A stretch of 64,000 nucleotides of DNA from Bacteroidota bacterium. GTDB taxonomy: Bacteria > Bacteroidota > Bacteroidia > NS11-12g > UBA9320. Made by a program: the position numbers and the translations under genes. The DNA is taken from positions 23,843 through 87,842 of the forward strand of contig JABWCE010000011.1 in the NCBI GenBank assembly GCA_013359235.1, given 5' to 3'. Of this stretch, positions 53,660-62,809 are shown in pieces (within the stretch, counting starts at the first letter, position 1; each line of letters opens with the position of its first letter). Below the pieces are notes generated by a model, which was not told the DNA's origin, did no database searches, and saw nothing but the letters and a program-made list of their open reading frames with translations.

Positions 53660-55837
53660 TTATTTTATAATTTTCATTTCGTTTAGCAAGTAACCCGCAC
53701 CTGCATATTTGTCTAAAATAAACAAGGTATATCTTATATCTAACGAGATTGTGCGTTGCAAATCGGGTTCAAAAGCAAAATCGCTGCTTATTGCTTCCCA
53801 ATTTCCATCAAAAGCTGTTCCTATAAGTTCGCCATTGCCATTTATTACTGGGCTACCACTGTTTCCGCCTGTGATGTCGTTTGTTGTTAAAAAACAAGTG
53901 TGAAGATTTCCTTGTGCATCGGCATATTGTCCAAAATCTTTTTTCTGCATTAAATCAATAAGTTTTTGTGGGGCATCAAATTCAATATCGCCAGGTGTAT
54001 ATTTTTCTACAACACCATTAGCACTAGTGTATTCCTTATAAACTACCGCATCACGTGCTTGATATTGTTCTACTGTTCCATAGGTAAGACGCATTGTGGC
54101 ATTGGCGTCAGGATTGTACACTTTTCCGGCATTCATTTCCATCAAAGCACTTTGAAACAAGCGATTTGCCCTATTTAATTTATTGTTTATTTCATCAAAA
54201 ATCGGTTTCATTTCACTGTTCATTTTATTATAATATGCATAAGCAATAATATAAATCGGGTCTTTTTTCAATTTTTTATAATCAGGGGAAAGGTTGAATT
54301 TTTCTAATTTTTCACGATTTACAAACATTGATTTTTTAAATATCGTTTCCGCCATTTTGTTGTAATCTTTATCATATTTTTCGACAATTTTTACAATTTC
54401 GGCAGGTAATAAAGAATGGTTAATATCTTCGTATAAGTACTGAATTACTTTAGCAAATACTTTCTTTTCTATTGGTGTATAAAATTCATGAAACAAATCT
54501 GGAAGGGCTTTAGCATTTTGAGCAGCCAATTCGTCTATTTTCTTTTTGGTTTCTTCGTCGGGTTTGCCATTTTTATAGTGCTTTTCAAAAGCAGTATAAC
54601 TCAAAGCAATAGAAAGTGGTTGAGAGTTTAAAACCCCATCAGAATAATAACTTTGATAAATTCCATACTTATTCAATTTGGCAAAAACATCATCGTATAA
54701 CACAAACATTTCGTTATATATTTCTTCTTTTTGATTTGCTTTTATCCACTCTTTCATATTTTTTTCTGCTTCTTTACGCCTATCGTAAAGCTTTAATTTT
54801 TTTAATCCATCAACTTCGCCTTTAAATTTTTTCCAATAATTGCTTAAACCTGCGTATTTATCAGCATACATTAGTTTTATATTGGGGTCGGCAAACATGG
54901 ATTCTTCGTAAACATCTAATATGGCTCTTCTAACTTTAACTCTCGATGGCCTGTCAATATTTGCATAATAGTTTATCCCTTCGCTGTATGTATATCGCGA
55001 AGTACGCCCGGGGTATCCCATAATCATAGCAAAATCGCCAGGTTTATACCCTTTTAATGAAATTGGGAAAAAATGTTTTGGAGTATAAGGCACATTGCTA
55101 TTGCTAAAATCTGCAGGTTTGTTGTTTTTATCGGTATAAATTCTGAACATACTGAAATCGCAGGTGTGGCGAGGCCATGTCCAGTTATCAGTTTCACCTC
55201 CAAATTTTCCAATATTTTCGGGTGGTGTACCTACAAGCCTAATATCTTTAAATACTTCGTAAAACATAGCTAAATATTTGTTTCCGTTGTAAAAGGCAAT
55301 AATATCTACCATGTATTTATTTTCTTCGCGACTCACAAGTTGCTCTTTTGCCTTTGTAAGTCTTTCGTTTATGGCTGCTATTCTTGTAAATTCATCATCA
55401 TTTACTTTTATCGTTCCAATTACCAAATCGGTTACATCTTCTACCTTTACCAATATGCCTACATTAAATTTTGCTAAACGTTCTTCAGCTTTGTTCTTTG
55501 CCCAAAAACCATTTTTAAGGATATTGTCTTGGGGTGTGCTAAGTTCTTGAATTGAACCATAACCACAATGATGATTTGTAAGAAACAAACCTTCGTTTGA
55601 TATTATTTCTCCTGTGCAAAACATACGGTTTGTAGTTTTGTTCATCAAACGTAAAACGGCATCTTTCAAACACGATTTATTTATACTGTATATATCTTCG
55701 GCAGTAAGTTTAAGACCTTTTGCTTGCATCTCGTTTTCAAGTTGCTTTATAAGGGTTAGAGGCCACATGCCCTCATCGGCTTTTAACGAAAATATCGTTG
55801 AAACGATAAATAAAATTAATACTGTAATTTTTTTCAT
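53660..55837 (-). CDS. S46-family dipeptidyl peptidase, DPP7-type
   Basis: Periplasmic serine peptidase that removes N-terminal dipeptides. A signal peptide occupies about residues 1-20 (ending SLKA), followed by the family opening DEGMWPL. The catalytic His is in LTNHHCGYGS and the Ser is in GGNSGSPV (Ser660 of 725). The residue 18 after this Ser is Gly (FDGNWEA). From memory of the Porphyromonas enzymes, Gly here marks DPP7, which prefers hydrophobic P1 residues, while Arg marks the Asp/Glu-specific DPP11. Length is normal. It supplies dipeptides to a peptide-using metabolism. Confidence 0.9.
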   Translation of the reverse strand: MKKITVLILFIVSTIFSLKADEGMWPLTLIKQLENEMQAKGLKLTAEDIYSINKSCLKDAVLRLMNKTTNRMFCTGEIISNEGLFLTNHHCGYGSIQELSTPQDNILKNGFWAKNKAEERLAKFNVGILVKVEDVTDLVIGTIKVNDDEFTRIAAINERLTKAKEQLVSREENKYMVDIIAFYNGNKYLAMFYEVFKDIRLVGTPPENIGKFGGETDNWTWPRHTCDFSMFRIYTDKNNKPADFSNSNVPYTPKHFFPISLKGYKPGDFAMIMGYPGRTSRYTYSEGINYYANIDRPSRVKVRRAILDVYEESMFADPNIKLMYADKYAGLSNYWKKFKGEVDGLKKLKLYDRRKEAEKNMKEWIKANQKEEIYNEMFVLYDDVFAKLNKYGIYQSYYSDGVLNSQPLSIALSYTAFEKHYKNGKPDEETKKKIDELAAQNAKALPDLFHEFYTPIEKKVFAKVIQYLYEDINHSLLPAEIVKIVEKYDKDYNKMAETIFKKSMFVNREKLEKFNLSPDYKKLKKDPIYIIAYAYYNKMNSEMKPIFDEINNKLNRANRLFQSALMEMNAGKVYNPDANATMRLTYGTVEQYQARDAVVYKEYTSANGVVEKYTPGDIEFDAPQKLIDLMQKKDFGQYADAQGNLHTCFLTTNDITGGNSGSPVINGNGELIGTAFDGNWEAISSDFAFEPDLQRTISLDIRYTLFILDKYAGAGYLLNEMKIIK

Positions 55838-55931
55838 TTTTCTATTTTTATTTTTTTTAACAAATCAAATATTTAATAATTCTTAATTTTTTATTTTTCG
55901 GTAAATGTTTTAATTTTTTCCTTTAAAATTT

Positions 55932-57725
55932 TCAATCTCCATCAAGTTTCAAAACAGCCATAAATGCAGATTGTGGAATTTCTACACGACCTACCTGTTT
56001 CATGCGTTTTTTTCCTTCTTTTTGTTTTTCGAGAAGTTTTCTTTTTCGGGTTATATCGCCTCCATAACATTTTGCAGTTACGTCTTTACGCATGGCTTTT
56101 ATTGTTTCTCTTGCAATTACTTTTGCTCCAATAGCTGCTTGTATGGGTATTTCAAACATTTGGCGTGGAATTAACTCTCTTAGTTTTTCACATATTTTTT
56201 TACCGTATTCATAGGCTTTACTCCTGTGTAAAACCGATGAAAGAGCATCAACGGGTTCTCCGTTTAGCAAAATATCAAGTTTTATCAAATCTGAGCGAAT
56301 GTATCCGGTAGGGTGATAATCAAACGAAGCATAACCTCTCGAAATAGTTTTCAGTTTATCGTAAAAATCAAAAACTACTTCTGTCATTGGCATATCAAAA
56401 ATCAGTTCAACACGGTTTGTTGTTAAAAAATTTTGAGTTTTAAGAACTCCGCGTTTGTTTATACAAAGGCTTATAACAGCACCAATATAATCGCTACTTG
56501 TAATAACTTGTGCATTAATATATGGTTCTTCGATATAATCAATTATTGAAGGGTCGGGCAAATCAGATGGGTTGTTTACTACTAACATTTCGCCTCTTTT
56601 ATTGTAGCAATGAAATGATACGTTGGGAACAGTAGTAATTACGGTCATTCCAAATTCGCGTTCAAGCCTTTCTTGGATAATTTCCATGTGAAGCATGCCC
56701 AAAAAACCGCATCTGAAACCAAAACCGAGTGCTGCCGATGACTCGGGTTCAAAAACTAATGAGGCATCATTAAGTTGAAGTTTGCTCATTGAATCTCTCA
56801 AATCTTCAAAATCTTCGGTATCTACCGGGTAAATACCTGCAAAAACCATAGGTTTCACATCTTCAAAACCCACAATACCTTCTTCGCAAGGCATTGATAC
56901 GGTTGTGAGAGTATCACCTACTTTCACTTCTTTTGCATCTTTTATACCCGAAATTATATAACCTACATCACCAGCCAATACTTGATTTCGAGGTTCTTGT
57001 TTAAGTCGTAATATACCAATTTCATCAGCAAAATATTCTTTGCCGGTATTAAAAAATTTTACATTATCGCCTTTTTTTAGCTGCCCTTCAAAAATTCTGT
57101 AATAAGCAATTATTCCTCTGAATGGATTAAAAACCGAATCAAAAACCAAAGCTTTTAATGGTTTATTTATATCGCCTTTAGGGCATGGAATTCTGGTAAT
57201 AATAGCTTCGAGTATTTCGTTTACCCCCATACCGGTTTTACCGCTTGCAGCTATTATTTCGGTTTTCTCACACATTATCAAATCGCAAATCTGGTCTTTT
57301 ACTTCTTCTGGCATTGCACCCGGCAAATCCATTTTGTTAAGTACCGGAATTATTACAAGGTCGTTATTCAAAGCCAGATATAAGTTTGAAATGGTTTGTG
57401 CTTGAATACCTTGCGAAGCATCAACTATAAGCAATGCACCTTCACATGCTGCAATTGAACGGCTCACTTCGTATGAAAAATCAACATGACCTGGGGTATC
57501 AATAAGGTTTAACACATAATTTTTACCCCCAAAAGAATAATCCATTTGAATTGCATGACTTTTAATTGTTATCCCTCTTTCGCGTTCGAGGTCCATATCG
57601 TCTAAAATCTGTGCTTGTTGTTCGCGTACAGTAATTGTATTTGTAAATTCCAAAAGACGGTCGGCAAGTGTGCTTTTACCATGGTCAATATGGGCTATGA
57701 TGCAAAAATTTCGGATATTTTCCAT
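55932..57725 (-). CDS. lepA: Elongation factor 4 (LepA)
   Basis: Translational GTPase that acts on stalled or mistranslocated ribosomes. The G domain has [20 protein letters not shown] (P-loop), [12 protein letters not shown] (switch II) and NKMDLPGA. The C-terminal part holds the LepA-specific domain, with [20 protein letters not shown] at the end. At 597 residues it is complete. A TATATTTG box lies 15 bases upstream, with an 11-base tandem repeat behind it. Confidence 0.97.
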   Translation of the reverse strand: MENIRNFCIIAHIDHGKSTLADRLLEFTNTITVREQQAQILDDMDLERERGITIKSHAIQMDYSFGGKNYVLNLIDTPGHVDFSYEVSRSIAACEGALLIVDASQGIQAQTISNLYLALNNDLVIIPVLNKMDLPGAMPEEVKDQICDLIMCEKTEIIAASGKTGMGVNEILEAIITRIPCPKGDINKPLKALVFDSVFNPFRGIIAYYRIFEGQLKKGDNVKFFNTGKEYFADEIGILRLKQEPRNQVLAGDVGYIISGIKDAKEVKVGDTLTTVSMPCEEGIVGFEDVKPMVFAGIYPVDTEDFEDLRDSMSKLQLNDASLVFEPESSAALGFGFRCGFLGMLHMEIIQERLEREFGMTVITTVPNVSFHCYNKRGEMLVVNNPSDLPDPSIIDYIEEPYINAQVITSSDYIGAVISLCINKRGVLKTQNFLTTNRVELIFDMPMTEVVFDFYDKLKTISRGYASFDYHPTGYIRSDLIKLDILLNGEPVDALSSVLHRSKAYEYGKKICEKLRELIPRQMFEIPIQAAIGAKVIARETIKAMRKDVTAKCYGGDITRKRKLLEKQKEGKKRMKQVGRVEIPQSAFMAVLKLDGD

Positions 57726-57740
57726 TCAAAAAAAAGTTTG

Positions 57741-57748
57741 CAAATATA
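57741..57748 (-). promoter_or_regulatory. Putative -7 box (TATATTTG) for lepA
   Basis: Exact TAnnTTTG match on the minus strand. The region where a -33 element would lie overlaps the 11-base tandem repeat at 57764-57796, and no TTG is present there. Confidence 0.45.
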
Positions 57749-57763
57749 GGATTTTTAGCGGGG

Positions 57764-57796
57764 AGTTTTTTATAAGTTTTTTATAAGTTTTTTATT
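57764..57796. repeat. Three tandem copies of an 11-base AT-rich unit
   Basis: AGTTTTTTATA is present twice exactly and a third time with a change in the last base. It sits directly upstream of the lepA -7 box. Confidence 0.75.
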
Positions 57797-57860
57797 AATA
57801 TATTTGGTGATGAGAAGTTTTATTTTTAAATCAAATTCTGCTTTATTTATGCATAATTAA

Positions 57861-59267
57861 TTATTTTCCTCTTCCCTGTATCATAATAAGAATTGTATAA
57901 ATTATAATCTTAAAATCAAGTGCCAAACTCATATTTTCGAGATAAAGCAAATCAAATTTTAATCTTTGTATCATTTCGTCAATATTTTCGGCATAGCCAT
58001 ATTTTACCTGTCCCCATGATGTAATGCCGGGTTTTACTTTATGTAGTCTAACGTAATGAGGAGCCTTTTTTACAATTTGCTCAATAAAAAACCTGCGTTC
58101 GGGTCTTGGTCCTACAACCGACATATCACCTTTTAGTACATTAATAAATTGTGGTAATTCGTCCATTCGGGTTTTTCTTAAAAATTTACCAAATGGGGTT
58201 ATTCTTGGGTCATCTTCTTTTGAAAGTTGTGGTCCTGCAGATTCGGCACCGGTTTTCATTGTTCTGTATTTTATTATTTTAAAGGGTTTATTGTCGTAAC
58301 CTATTCGTTCTTGCATAAAAAAAACTGTACCCTTGCTTGTAGTTTTTACCAAAAGCCCAAGTATTACATAAAGTGGAAATGCTAAAACAATAACTATAAT
58401 TGAAAATACTATATCAAAAATTCTTTTAAGTGATTTTTGCCAGAAAGGCATTATTTCGGTATTTACTTCAATAAGAATTGTACCCAAAATATTGCTCATC
58501 CTTACTGACCCTGATAAAATATCATAAATATCAGGTATAATTTTTATCGAAACATGTTTTAAAGCAAGCAAATTCATGAGTTTTATAATTTTATCGTGTT
58601 CGCTTGTTTCTATTGCAATTATAACCTCTTCAATTTTGTATTTGTCAATAGTTTCGGGAAGTTGAGCATAGTTGCCCAACATTTCCAGTTTAGATTCGAA
58701 CAAACTTGAATTTTCGCCATTTACAGTTATATATCCGCTAATTAAATACCCTTCTTTTTCTTTGGCATTTACAATTTCGCTATACAAATCAAAAGCCTTG
58801 CGATTGCTGCCTATAATCAGAGTGTTTAATCCTGCTTTGCCCGATATTATTTTTTTATGAACCGTTGTTGAAATAACAAATCTAAAAATTGCCGTAAGAC
58901 AAAAATGCAAAGTAAAAAGCAAGCCTATTGTTTTGTAATATGAAGTATATGATGATATATAGTCGTCAAGCAGCAGGAAGAAAAAAATTAAAATCACTCC
59001 AATAATACTAAGTAAAAATAATTCTGAAAGCTCTTTTAATCTGGATTTTCGGATTAAATTATTGTACAAACCGTAAATTGCATAAAGTATAACCCAAGCT
59101 ATGGGTATAAAAATTATTCCTATATAAAATTTTGAATCGCCAAAAACTGTATCCAATCCTTGGTTTTCAATTTTTGTTTTACGGTAAATAAAAAATAAAA
59201 CCCATGCTGCTGAGGCTGTAATCAGGTCGGAAACGATGTATATTATACGGTATTTTGTTTTGTTCAA
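57861..59267 (-). CDS. Polyprenyl-phosphate sugar transferase (WcaJ-like)
   Basis: Membrane enzyme that begins exopolysaccharide or glycan synthesis by transferring a sugar-1-phosphate to undecaprenyl phosphate. The N-terminal half has about four helices and a CoA-binding-like domain with a Rossmann-type segment (TLIIGSNRKAFDL). The C-terminal catalytic domain has KRIFDIVFSIIVIVLAFPL, FFMQERIGYDNKPFKIIKYR, KTRMDELPQFINVLKGDMS and VGPRPERRFF, then VKPGITSWGQV. At 468 residues it is full length. It overlaps the preceding lipoprotein gene by four bases. The sugar it transfers is not readable. Confidence 0.9.
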   Translation of the reverse strand: MNKTKYRIIYIVSDLITASAAWVLFFIYRKTKIENQGLDTVFGDSKFYIGIIFIPIAWVILYAIYGLYNNLIRKSRLKELSELFLLSIIGVILIFFFLLLDDYISSYTSYYKTIGLLFTLHFCLTAIFRFVISTTVHKKIISGKAGLNTLIIGSNRKAFDLYSEIVNAKEKEGYLISGYITVNGENSSLFESKLEMLGNYAQLPETIDKYKIEEVIIAIETSEHDKIIKLMNLLALKHVSIKIIPDIYDILSGSVRMSNILGTILIEVNTEIMPFWQKSLKRIFDIVFSIIVIVLAFPLYVILGLLVKTTSKGTVFFMQERIGYDNKPFKIIKYRTMKTGAESAGPQLSKEDDPRITPFGKFLRKTRMDELPQFINVLKGDMSVVGPRPERRFFIEQIVKKAPHYVRLHKVKPGITSWGQVKYGYAENIDEMIQRLKFDLLYLENMSLALDFKIIIYTILIMIQGRGK

Positions 59268-60148
59268 AAATGTAAAACTTTAATATTATCCAACAATATT
59301 ACTGCATTTTTATCCTCGGCATTCACTGCATTTATAAAAATCCTGAATTTCTTTCCGGCATTTGACGAACTGTTTACGTCGGGCGAAAGTCTAATATAAG
59401 CTTTTTTCCACTCATCAGTTGTGTATGACATATATACAGGAATGCCAACATCTATCGAACTTCCGCTTGTAGGGTAAAGACCAAAATTTATTGGTACATC
59501 AGATTTATAATTTACTTCCATATATATTTCGGAGGTATTTCGCGGAAAATCAAAAATAGAAATACTGCTGTTTTCAAAAGTTCCCTTTTTAGCTCTGAAA
59601 TCAACTTTCCCCGAAAATTTATTGCCAGTTTTTCCGTAATTGAATACTTCACTCGGTTCGCTTGTAATATTCAGTGTATCTATAGTTCGGGTAATTCCGG
59701 TTTTTTCGAGTGAAACAGCCAAATCTTCAAAATCTTCTTTCCACACAAATTTGGTTGTTGATTTGTACTTAACCTTTGCATTTATGGTGTCTATCTGCCT
59801 TTCTTTAAGATTTAATATTTTGCGGCATGTATCGTAAAATGGGTAAAATTTACGGTTGTTTGATTGTCCATTAACTTTTATTCCAGCAATAATTATAATT
59901 TCTGTTTCACCTTTGTTCAAAACAGGTACTTTGCAAGGTAGTTCAAAAACTCCTGCCAAACTACCATTTACCAATATCCAGGCATCTTTTATATCGTGTG
60001 CATTGCTGCCCTGTGTACCATCATTACTAACTTCTAAATCAATTTTAGGAATATAAATATACGATGGAATTATCTCGTCTTTGTCAAATGCTTTACAAGA
60101 CAAAAGAAAAATAAACAATATGTATAAATATGATTTTATTAGCTGCAT
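59264..60148 (-). CDS. Hypothetical lipoprotein in a glycan operon
   Basis: 294 residues. The signal sequence ends FIFLLSC (Cys18), then KAFDKDE. The mature protein is beta-rich, with a jelly-roll-like C-terminus (SDVPINFGLYP, DNIKVLHF) resembling carbohydrate-binding or laminin-type domains. No family is recognised. It overlaps Gfo/Idh by ten bases and the sugar transferase by four, so the three are likely translated together. It may handle or anchor the glycan made by its neighbours; this is inference. Confidence 0.72.
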   Translation of the reverse strand: MQLIKSYLYILFIFLLSCKAFDKDEIIPSYIYIPKIDLEVSNDGTQGSNAHDIKDAWILVNGSLAGVFELPCKVPVLNKGETEIIIIAGIKVNGQSNNRKFYPFYDTCRKILNLKERQIDTINAKVKYKSTTKFVWKEDFEDLAVSLEKTGITRTIDTLNITSEPSEVFNYGKTGNKFSGKVDFRAKKGTFENSSISIFDFPRNTSEIYMEVNYKSDVPINFGLYPTSGSSIDVGIPVYMSYTTDEWKKAYIRLSPDVNSSSNAGKKFRIFINAVNAEDKNAVILLDNIKVLHF

Positions 60149-61131
60149 TTAGCCACGAAATTTCTTTCTAACTGATCGTATATTTTATCAGCTACAAATT
60201 TAATTGCTAAATGGTCATTAAATGATGCTTTTGAAATTGTTTTTTGTTCAATACTTTCAAAAAAACTTAATAGCTGACTTGCAACTAATGAGTTTCTATC
60301 AGGCAATTCAAATATTTCTTTGCTTTCGCTAAGAATATCGCTTTCGTCTGTATTTTCCCAAAATGACTCGTTATTTGAGTTAAAAACCTTTATGCAGTTA
60401 TTGAGATGGTCTATTGTAAAATAACTGTCGTTTTGATAAAATCTTGTTTTATGAATATCTTTAATTGCTATTTTACTGCCGGAAATAGTGGCTGTACAAG
60501 CGTTTTGAAATTCAAGTCTTATATTTATAATATCAGGGTCGTTGTATATCACTCCTACCCCATTTGCACTTATATGTGTAATTTCTGATCTGACTTTTGA
60601 TAAAATTATATCAATATCTTCGAGCAAAATATCCGAAATTATAGAAAGATGTGTTGACCGCTTTTTGTATTTACAAAAATGATTTGTTTCAATTATTCTC
60701 GGTTTTATTTCTTTTTGTTGTATGCCTGCAAATAGCGGATTAAATCTGTGCTCAAGCCCTGTTTGAATTATTACTTCTGCTTCGTTTGCAAGATTTTGCA
60801 AAACATTCATTTCTTCGTTGCTCAATGGAAAACCTTGATATACAAATACATGTTTGCAATATTTTACAATATGCTGCAATTCGGCAAAATTTGAATGAAG
60901 CAAATTGTTTATTATTACAGCATCGTTTATAAGAAGCATTTCATTTAACGATTTAAAATTTCTTAGTTTGTCGGTATTACTTTCATAAACGCCTGTAAGA
61001 ATCCAGTTTTTCTTTTTTTTAAGAATTTTTGATTCTCCTTTTAAAATATTTTTTGCGTCGGGTAGAAAATTTATATCGCCAACTAAGCCAACTTTTATAA
61101 TATTGCAGTCTGTTTGTATCAAATGCTCCAC
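60139..61131 (-). CDS. Gfo/Idh/MocA-family-like protein
   Basis: 330 residues. The N-terminus forms a Rossmann-like fold (IIKVGLVGDINFLPDAKNI), and QTGLEHRFNPLFAGIQ contains the segment after the nucleotide-binding domain typical of the Gfo/Idh family. The usual GxGxxG is degenerate: GLVGDI only. The EKP catalytic motif near residue 95 is not evident (FPLSNEE stands in its place), so it may not be a normal dehydrogenase. Its position before a lipoprotein and sugar transferase suggests a role in sugar-nucleotide metabolism or its regulation. Confidence 0.75.
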   Translation of the reverse strand: MEHLIQTDCNIIKVGLVGDINFLPDAKNILKGESKILKKKKNWILTGVYESNTDKLRNFKSLNEMLLINDAVIINNLLHSNFAELQHIVKYCKHVFVYQGFPLSNEEMNVLQNLANEAEVIIQTGLEHRFNPLFAGIQQKEIKPRIIETNHFCKYKKRSTHLSIISDILLEDIDIILSKVRSEITHISANGVGVIYNDPDIINIRLEFQNACTATISGSKIAIKDIHKTRFYQNDSYFTIDHLNNCIKVFNSNNESFWENTDESDILSESKEIFELPDRNSLVASQLLSFFESIEQKTISKASFNDHLAIKFVADKIYDQLERNFVAKCS

Positions 61132-61190
61132 GAAGTAAAATTTTTATTTGATACAAGTATAAAAATATTATCATTTAGCTGTATTGTAAT

Positions 61191-61844
61191 TTGAACACAC
61201 CTACCGATACCTACAAACACAAAGGACAAAGACGCAAACTTGCAAGTTCACTTCTGTTAAAAAACATAACAGATATAAATGTACTCAACGCTATTGAAGT
61301 AGTTCCTCGTCATTTTTTTTTACCAAAAGATTTTGAAGAGCGTGCTTATGAAGATAATGCTTTGCCAATTGATGAGGAACAAACAATTTCTCAACCCTAT
61401 ACTGTTGCATTTCAAACACAATCTTTAAACATAAAACCTGGTGATAAAGTATTAGAAATTGGTACAGGTTCTGGCTATCAAGCTGCTATTCTTGCATCAA
61501 TGGGAGCACATGTTTATACAATTGAACGAATTGAAAAATTATACAATAAGGCAAAAAAAATTCTGTGTACATATAAAAATGTGCATTGTTTTATGGGTGA
61601 TGGAAGTATGGGTTTGCCCGAAAATAGCCCGTTTGACAAAATAATAGTTACTGCCGCTGCCCCAAAAATTCCCGATTCATTAATAAATCAACTCAAAATA
61701 GGTGGAAAAGCTATAATTCCGGTAGGAGATTTAAAAAACCAAAAGATGATTTTAATAAACAAAACAGATGAAAATACTTTTACAGAAAAGAATTTAGGTG
61801 ATTTCAGATTTGTTCCTTTGATTGGAAAAGAAGCCTGGAAATGA
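61191..61844 (+). CDS. pcm: Protein-L-isoaspartate O-methyltransferase
   Basis: S-adenosylmethionine enzyme that repairs isoaspartyl residues in damaged proteins. VPRHFFLPKDF, DNALPIDEEQTISQPY and the SAM-binding VLEIGTGSGYQAAILASMG are the family motifs in normal order. The 217 residues are normal. The start is TTG at 61191. It is divergent from the Gfo/Idh gene, with a 59-base gap. Confidence 0.94.
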   Translation: MNTPTDTYKHKGQRRKLASSLLLKNITDINVLNAIEVVPRHFFLPKDFEERAYEDNALPIDEEQTISQPYTVAFQTQSLNIKPGDKVLEIGTGSGYQAAILASMGAHVYTIERIEKLYNKAKKILCTYKNVHCFMGDGSMGLPENSPFDKIIVTAAAPKIPDSLINQLKIGGKAIIPVGDLKNQKMILINKTDENTFTEKNLGDFRFVPLIGKEAWK

Positions 61845-62003
61845 TATCTTATCTTGAAAAGTATTTTAATAATTGAGATTTTTTAATGCACCAATTGAAT
61901 ATCTGTTTGTTTATGTCATTCTTTTTATTTTGCTTTGTTTTAAACTTTTTGATATATGAAAAAGTAAACTATACAAAACAATCAACCTAACACTTTAAAA
62001 CTG

Positions 62004-62011
62004 TATTTTTG
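62004..62011 (+). promoter_or_regulatory. Putative -7 box (TATTTTTG) of the PIN gene
   Basis: Exact TAnnTTTG match, 23 bases before the TTG start of the PIN-domain gene. Confidence 0.4.
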
Positions 62012-62034
62012 AGAACATTAAGACAAAAATAAAA

Positions 62035-62499
62035 TTGAAGCAAAAAATTTATATAGACACATCTGTTTTTGGTGGACACTTTGATGATGAGTTTAGAACA
62101 CACACTATTCCTTTGTTTGAAAGAATAAAGCAAGGAGAATTCATAATATTATTTTCAACCATTACACAAGACGAACTTGAAAATGCTCCGGATAATGTTA
62201 AAGAATTAGTAAAAAGTCTAAAAGCAGATATTACCGAGTTTATTGAGATAACTGAAGAAGCAATTAACTTGGCATCAGAATACATAATTGAAAAAGTTGT
62301 TGGGCAAACAAGTTACGCAGATTGCTTACACATTGCATTGGCAACCATAAACCGAGCAGACTTTTTAGTGAGTTGGAACTTTAAACACATTGTAAATATT
62401 GAAAAAATAAGAGGATATAACTCAATAAATATAAAAAATGGTTACAAACAATTAGAAATACGTTCACCAAGAGAATTTGAAAAATATGAAGACAATTGA
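62035..62499 (+). CDS. PIN-domain protein, probable VapC-like toxin
   Basis: Ribonuclease-like PIN domain of 154 residues. The acidic metal ligands are visible: Asp8 in YIDTSVFGGHFDDEF, a Glu in TITQDELENAP near residue 47, and Asp in SYADCLHIALA near residue 97, with an Asn in SWNFKHIVN where an Asp is often found. This fits the toxin of a type II toxin-antitoxin pair. The partner overlaps its 3' end by 14 bases. The order toxin-antitoxin is the reverse of classical vapBC. The start is TTG. Confidence 0.82.
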   Translation: MKQKIYIDTSVFGGHFDDEFRTHTIPLFERIKQGEFIILFSTITQDELENAPDNVKELVKSLKADITEFIEITEEAINLASEYIIEKVVGQTSYADCLHIALATINRADFLVSWNFKHIVNIEKIRGYNSINIKNGYKQLEIRSPREFEKYEDN

Positions 62500-62641
62500 T
62501 AAAAAATTTGATGCTGTAAAATTTATGCGTCAACAAAGAAACAAATTGAGTGAAAAGTTATCTAAAATGACAAAAGAAGAAATTTTGGACTACTTTAAAA
62601 AACGCAAAACCAATTCGGAAATAATGCCATGTGCCAAATAG
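62486..62641 (+). CDS. Small probable antitoxin, 51 residues
   Basis: ATG at 62486 opens a 51-residue frame beginning MKTIDKKFDAVKFMRQQRNK and ending NSEIMPCAK. It is helical and basic. Its start is 14 bases inside the PIN gene, implying coupled translation. The sequence TKEEILDYFKKR is typical of the toxin-binding helix of small antitoxins. There is no DNA-binding domain, so it may only bind the toxin. The gene is short and easily missed. Confidence 0.75.
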   Translation: MKTIDKKFDAVKFMRQQRNKLSEKLSKMTKEEILDYFKKRKTNSEIMPCAK

Positions 62642-62759
62642 AAGATCTGCAAAATCAGAGTTTTAAAACATTTACAACAATTAGATGAAAAATCATATTA
62701 CCTGCATTTTTTATAACTTTGCTTGAAACACCTTCTTGTGCACAGCAGTAATACGTATA

Positions 62760-62767
62760 TATATTTG
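62760..62767 (+). promoter_or_regulatory. Putative promoter (TTG - 21 - TATATTTG)
   Basis: Exact TAnnTTTG match with a TTG at 62736-62738 21 bases upstream. A second possible box, TAACTTTG, lies at 62714-62721. It would drive the secreted protein at 62810. Confidence 0.5.
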
Positions 62768-62809
62768 AATGTAAAAAAAACTTAAGATATAAATAAATTT
62801 TAGAAAATT

